A DNA stretch of 5,060 nt from Akkermansiaceae bacterium (lineage in GTDB: Bacteria > Verrucomicrobiota > Verrucomicrobiia > Verrucomicrobiales > Akkermansiaceae). Position numbers and translations under genes: made by a program. Under the pieces are notes generated by a model, which saw only the letters and a program-made list of their open reading frames with translations, was not told where the DNA came from and searched no databases. This document shows, in pieces, positions 1 through 5,060 of this stretch. The stretch lies in NCBI GenBank assembly GCA_023300065.1, contig JALZWJ010000175.1, positions 1 to 5,060 on the forward strand, written 5' to 3'. Position 1 is the stretch's first letter. Each line of letters starts with the position of its first letter.

Positions 1-3826
<3,826 letters not shown>

Positions 3827-3845
3827 GCCGCGAGGTTAGCGCGGC
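3827..3845 (-). promoter_or_regulatory. GC-rich hairpin abutting the uvrA GTG start codon
   Basis: In the transcript the 19 bases before the start codon read GCCGCG, loop CUAACCU, CGCGGC: a perfect 6-base GC-only stem with a 7-base loop that ends at the base before GUG. It occupies the place where a Shine-Dalgarno sequence would be, and no purine-rich ribosome site is visible there. Such a structure could dampen initiation or tie it to translation of the upstream gene. No U-run follows, so it does not look like an intrinsic terminator. The structure is seen; the regulatory role is inferred and unproven. Confidence 0.4.
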
Positions 3846-3890
3846 AAGGGGGAGGCGCAAGCGGTAGCTGGGATTTCGAGGGGGGAGATT

Positions 3891-5060
3891 TTATTCTCCA
3901 TTTTCTTCCTTCTCTTCCTCTTCGGGTTTTTCTGGGAGGGGGACTTTTTCCCGGTCCATGATTTTTTGGAAGCGGTTGCCGTCTTTTTCAATGGCCTTGT
4001 GTTCGAGGATGAAAATTTCACCTTGCAGGACTGCGCCTGTTTTTATGGCGTCGTCGGCAGCATCGATGAGGGCTTCAAGGTGCTCTTCTTTCGCTTTCTT
4101 ATAATCCTCATCGTATTGCTCTTTGATGGACTTGGACTCTTCTTTGGCAACATCGAGTCTACGTTTCAGGGCGTTTGGGGCTGCTTTGGGGAGTGAGTCG
4201 GGGAGCTCGTTTTTGTCCTTATACTCTTTGATCCCTTCGACGATGACGGCACGCACGGGGCCGCTGAGTCGTTCTTCGTTGTTGATATCGCTGATGGTGT
4301 TGTCGAGGAAGTCTTGGATGGTTTCGTCGTATGAGCGGCGGAATTTACGGTATTTTCTGCCGTGTTTGTCGCGGGTTTTTTGGCGGACTTCTTCGAGGGC
4401 GCTGAGGAGTTTTTCGTCATCAGCTTGGAGGTCTGAGGCCTTGGGCATGTTACGCAGAGTGGGATGCGACCACTCGATGAGGAGGAAGAGGTTATTGTTG
4501 TGGGGAGAGGCGTCATTGAAGCCTCTGGCTCCTCCGCCTTCGGAGTTGTCTCGGTATTCGAGGCTGTTTTCGTTTTCTTCGAGGTCGTTTGGTTGGTCAG
4601 GAAGCCACGGGTGGAAGGTGAAGATTTCTCCGGTGGGAGTTTCCCAGATTTGTCGGTTCGATTCGTTTCGTGCGCCTCCGAACCAGGATCCTTCTCCTGA
4701 GGTGAGGGTTGTGCTGAGGTAGGCGGTGAGGAAGGAGGCTTCTTCTTGAGAGGAGAGGACGGCGAGGTGCCCGCCACTCTGTTCTGCGATAGCGGATGCT
4801 TCTTGGTGGTCCGTCCATTTTTTGTGAAGAAGGTAGCGTGAGCCTTTATATTCGAAGGAGGCGGCGGGGAAGATGGGGGAGGACTTGGCCGCGAGGGAGG
4901 CTGCGGTGCGTCCGAGTTGTGCGCTGATGGTGCCTGGGTTGGTTCCGGTGAGTTTCCATTCGAGAAGGGGGCGCTCGAGGTCCGTGCGGGTTGCGTCTTG
5001 TAGTCCTTCTGGGGTAAGGATGGCGAAGTCTTGGCCTTCTTGGGCGCTGGAGACTTTGTT
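3891..5060 (-). CDS. C-type-lectin-like domain protein with charged helical C-terminal tail (N-terminus outside window)
   Basis: The frame is open from the right edge to a TAA at 3893-3891, giving 389 visible residues; no start is assigned because it lies upstream of the window. Residues about 69-197 (bases 4856-4470) look like a C-type-lectin-like domain: Y76, then W82 leading a helix, GGHLAVLSSQEE (96-107), WFGG (126-129), W152 with QPND (156-159), ENSLEYR (164-170), FND (181-183) and LIEW (194-197). QPN, E164 and N182-D183 are placed like the calcium/sugar ligands of classical lectins (EPN/QPD and WND), so ligand binding is possible but not shown. No cysteine occurs in the visible protein, so the usual disulfides are absent. 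Residues 205-389 are rich in Lys, Glu and Asp, mostly helical in appearance, ending in PEKPEEEEKEENGE. Residues 1-65 match nothing I recognise. An internal ATG at 4448 is not the start. The stop is 64 bases before uvrA; co-transcription is possible. Confidence 0.8.
   Translation of the reverse strand, partial: NKVSSAQEGQDFAILTPEGLQDATRTDLERPLLEWKLTGTNPGTISAQLGRTAASLAAKSSPIFPAASFEYKGSRYLLHKKWTDHQEASAIAEQSGGHLAVLSSQEEASFLTAYLSTTLTSGEGSWFGGARNESNRQIWETPTGEIFTFHPWLPDQPNDLEENENSLEYRDNSEGGGARGFNDASPHNNNLFLLIEWSHPTLRNMPKASDLQADDEKLLSALEEVRQKTRDKHGRKYRKFRRSYDETIQDFLDNTISDINNEERLSGPVRAVIVEGIKEYKDKNELPDSLPKAAPNALKRRLDVAKEESKSIKEQYDEDYKKAKEEHLEALIDAADDAIKTGAVLQGEIFILEHKAIEKDGNRFQKIMDREKVPLPEKPEEEEKEENGE

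Noticed and set aside
3891..4448. A separate 185-residue gene starting at the ATG at 4448
   Set aside because: The frame is open without a stop up to the right edge, and the upstream part encodes a recognisable lectin-like domain, so this ATG is an internal methionine (residue 205 of the visible part).
4166..4777. Alternative minus-strand open frame overlapping the lectin-like gene
   Set aside because: It is Ser/Thr/Pro-rich with no domain and lies in a different frame from the supported protein; it ends where the real frame continues.

Overview
The window carries two genes, both read from the minus strand and both cut by a window edge. It looks like bacterial chromosome from the PVC group, most likely Verrucomicrobiota. 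The main reason is a UvrA made of two complete UvrA units in one chain. From memory, that arrangement is typical of Chlamydia (about 1,780-1,830 residues) and related phyla. The genus-level source cannot be read from the sequence.

Layout, in transcription order from right to left. (1) 5060-3891: the C-terminal 389 residues of a protein with a cysteine-free C-type-lectin-like domain followed by a charged, probably helical tail. Its start lies beyond the right edge. (2) 3890-3827: a 64-base gap with no clear promoter or terminator, but with a GC-rich hairpin touching the next start codon. (3) 3826-1: the first 1,275 residues of a tandem UvrA. Unit 1 is complete (ABC-I and ABC-II with both zinc modules). 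Unit 2 follows directly and runs off the left edge in its first signature/zinc region. No gene is supported on the plus strand; its long open frames mirror the strongly biased codons of uvrA.

The most unusual structure is a 43-base exact repeat carrying a perfect 7-3-7 palindrome (GTGACCGGGACGGTCAC on the plus strand). It occurs twice inside uvrA, at 879-921 and 3060-3102. Both copies are read in the same frame and encode VTVPVTSQPSPPTK. One lies in a surface loop of unit 1; the other lies exactly in the linker joining the two units. These places do not correspond to each other in the UvrA duplication (727 codons apart, against about 979 between equivalent Walker A lysines). They therefore look like two independent insertions of a small protein-tolerated palindromic element, comparable in principle to the Rickettsia palindromic elements.

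Functionally, UvrA is the damage sensor of nucleotide excision repair. The lectin-like gene has no obvious link to it beyond orientation and closeness.
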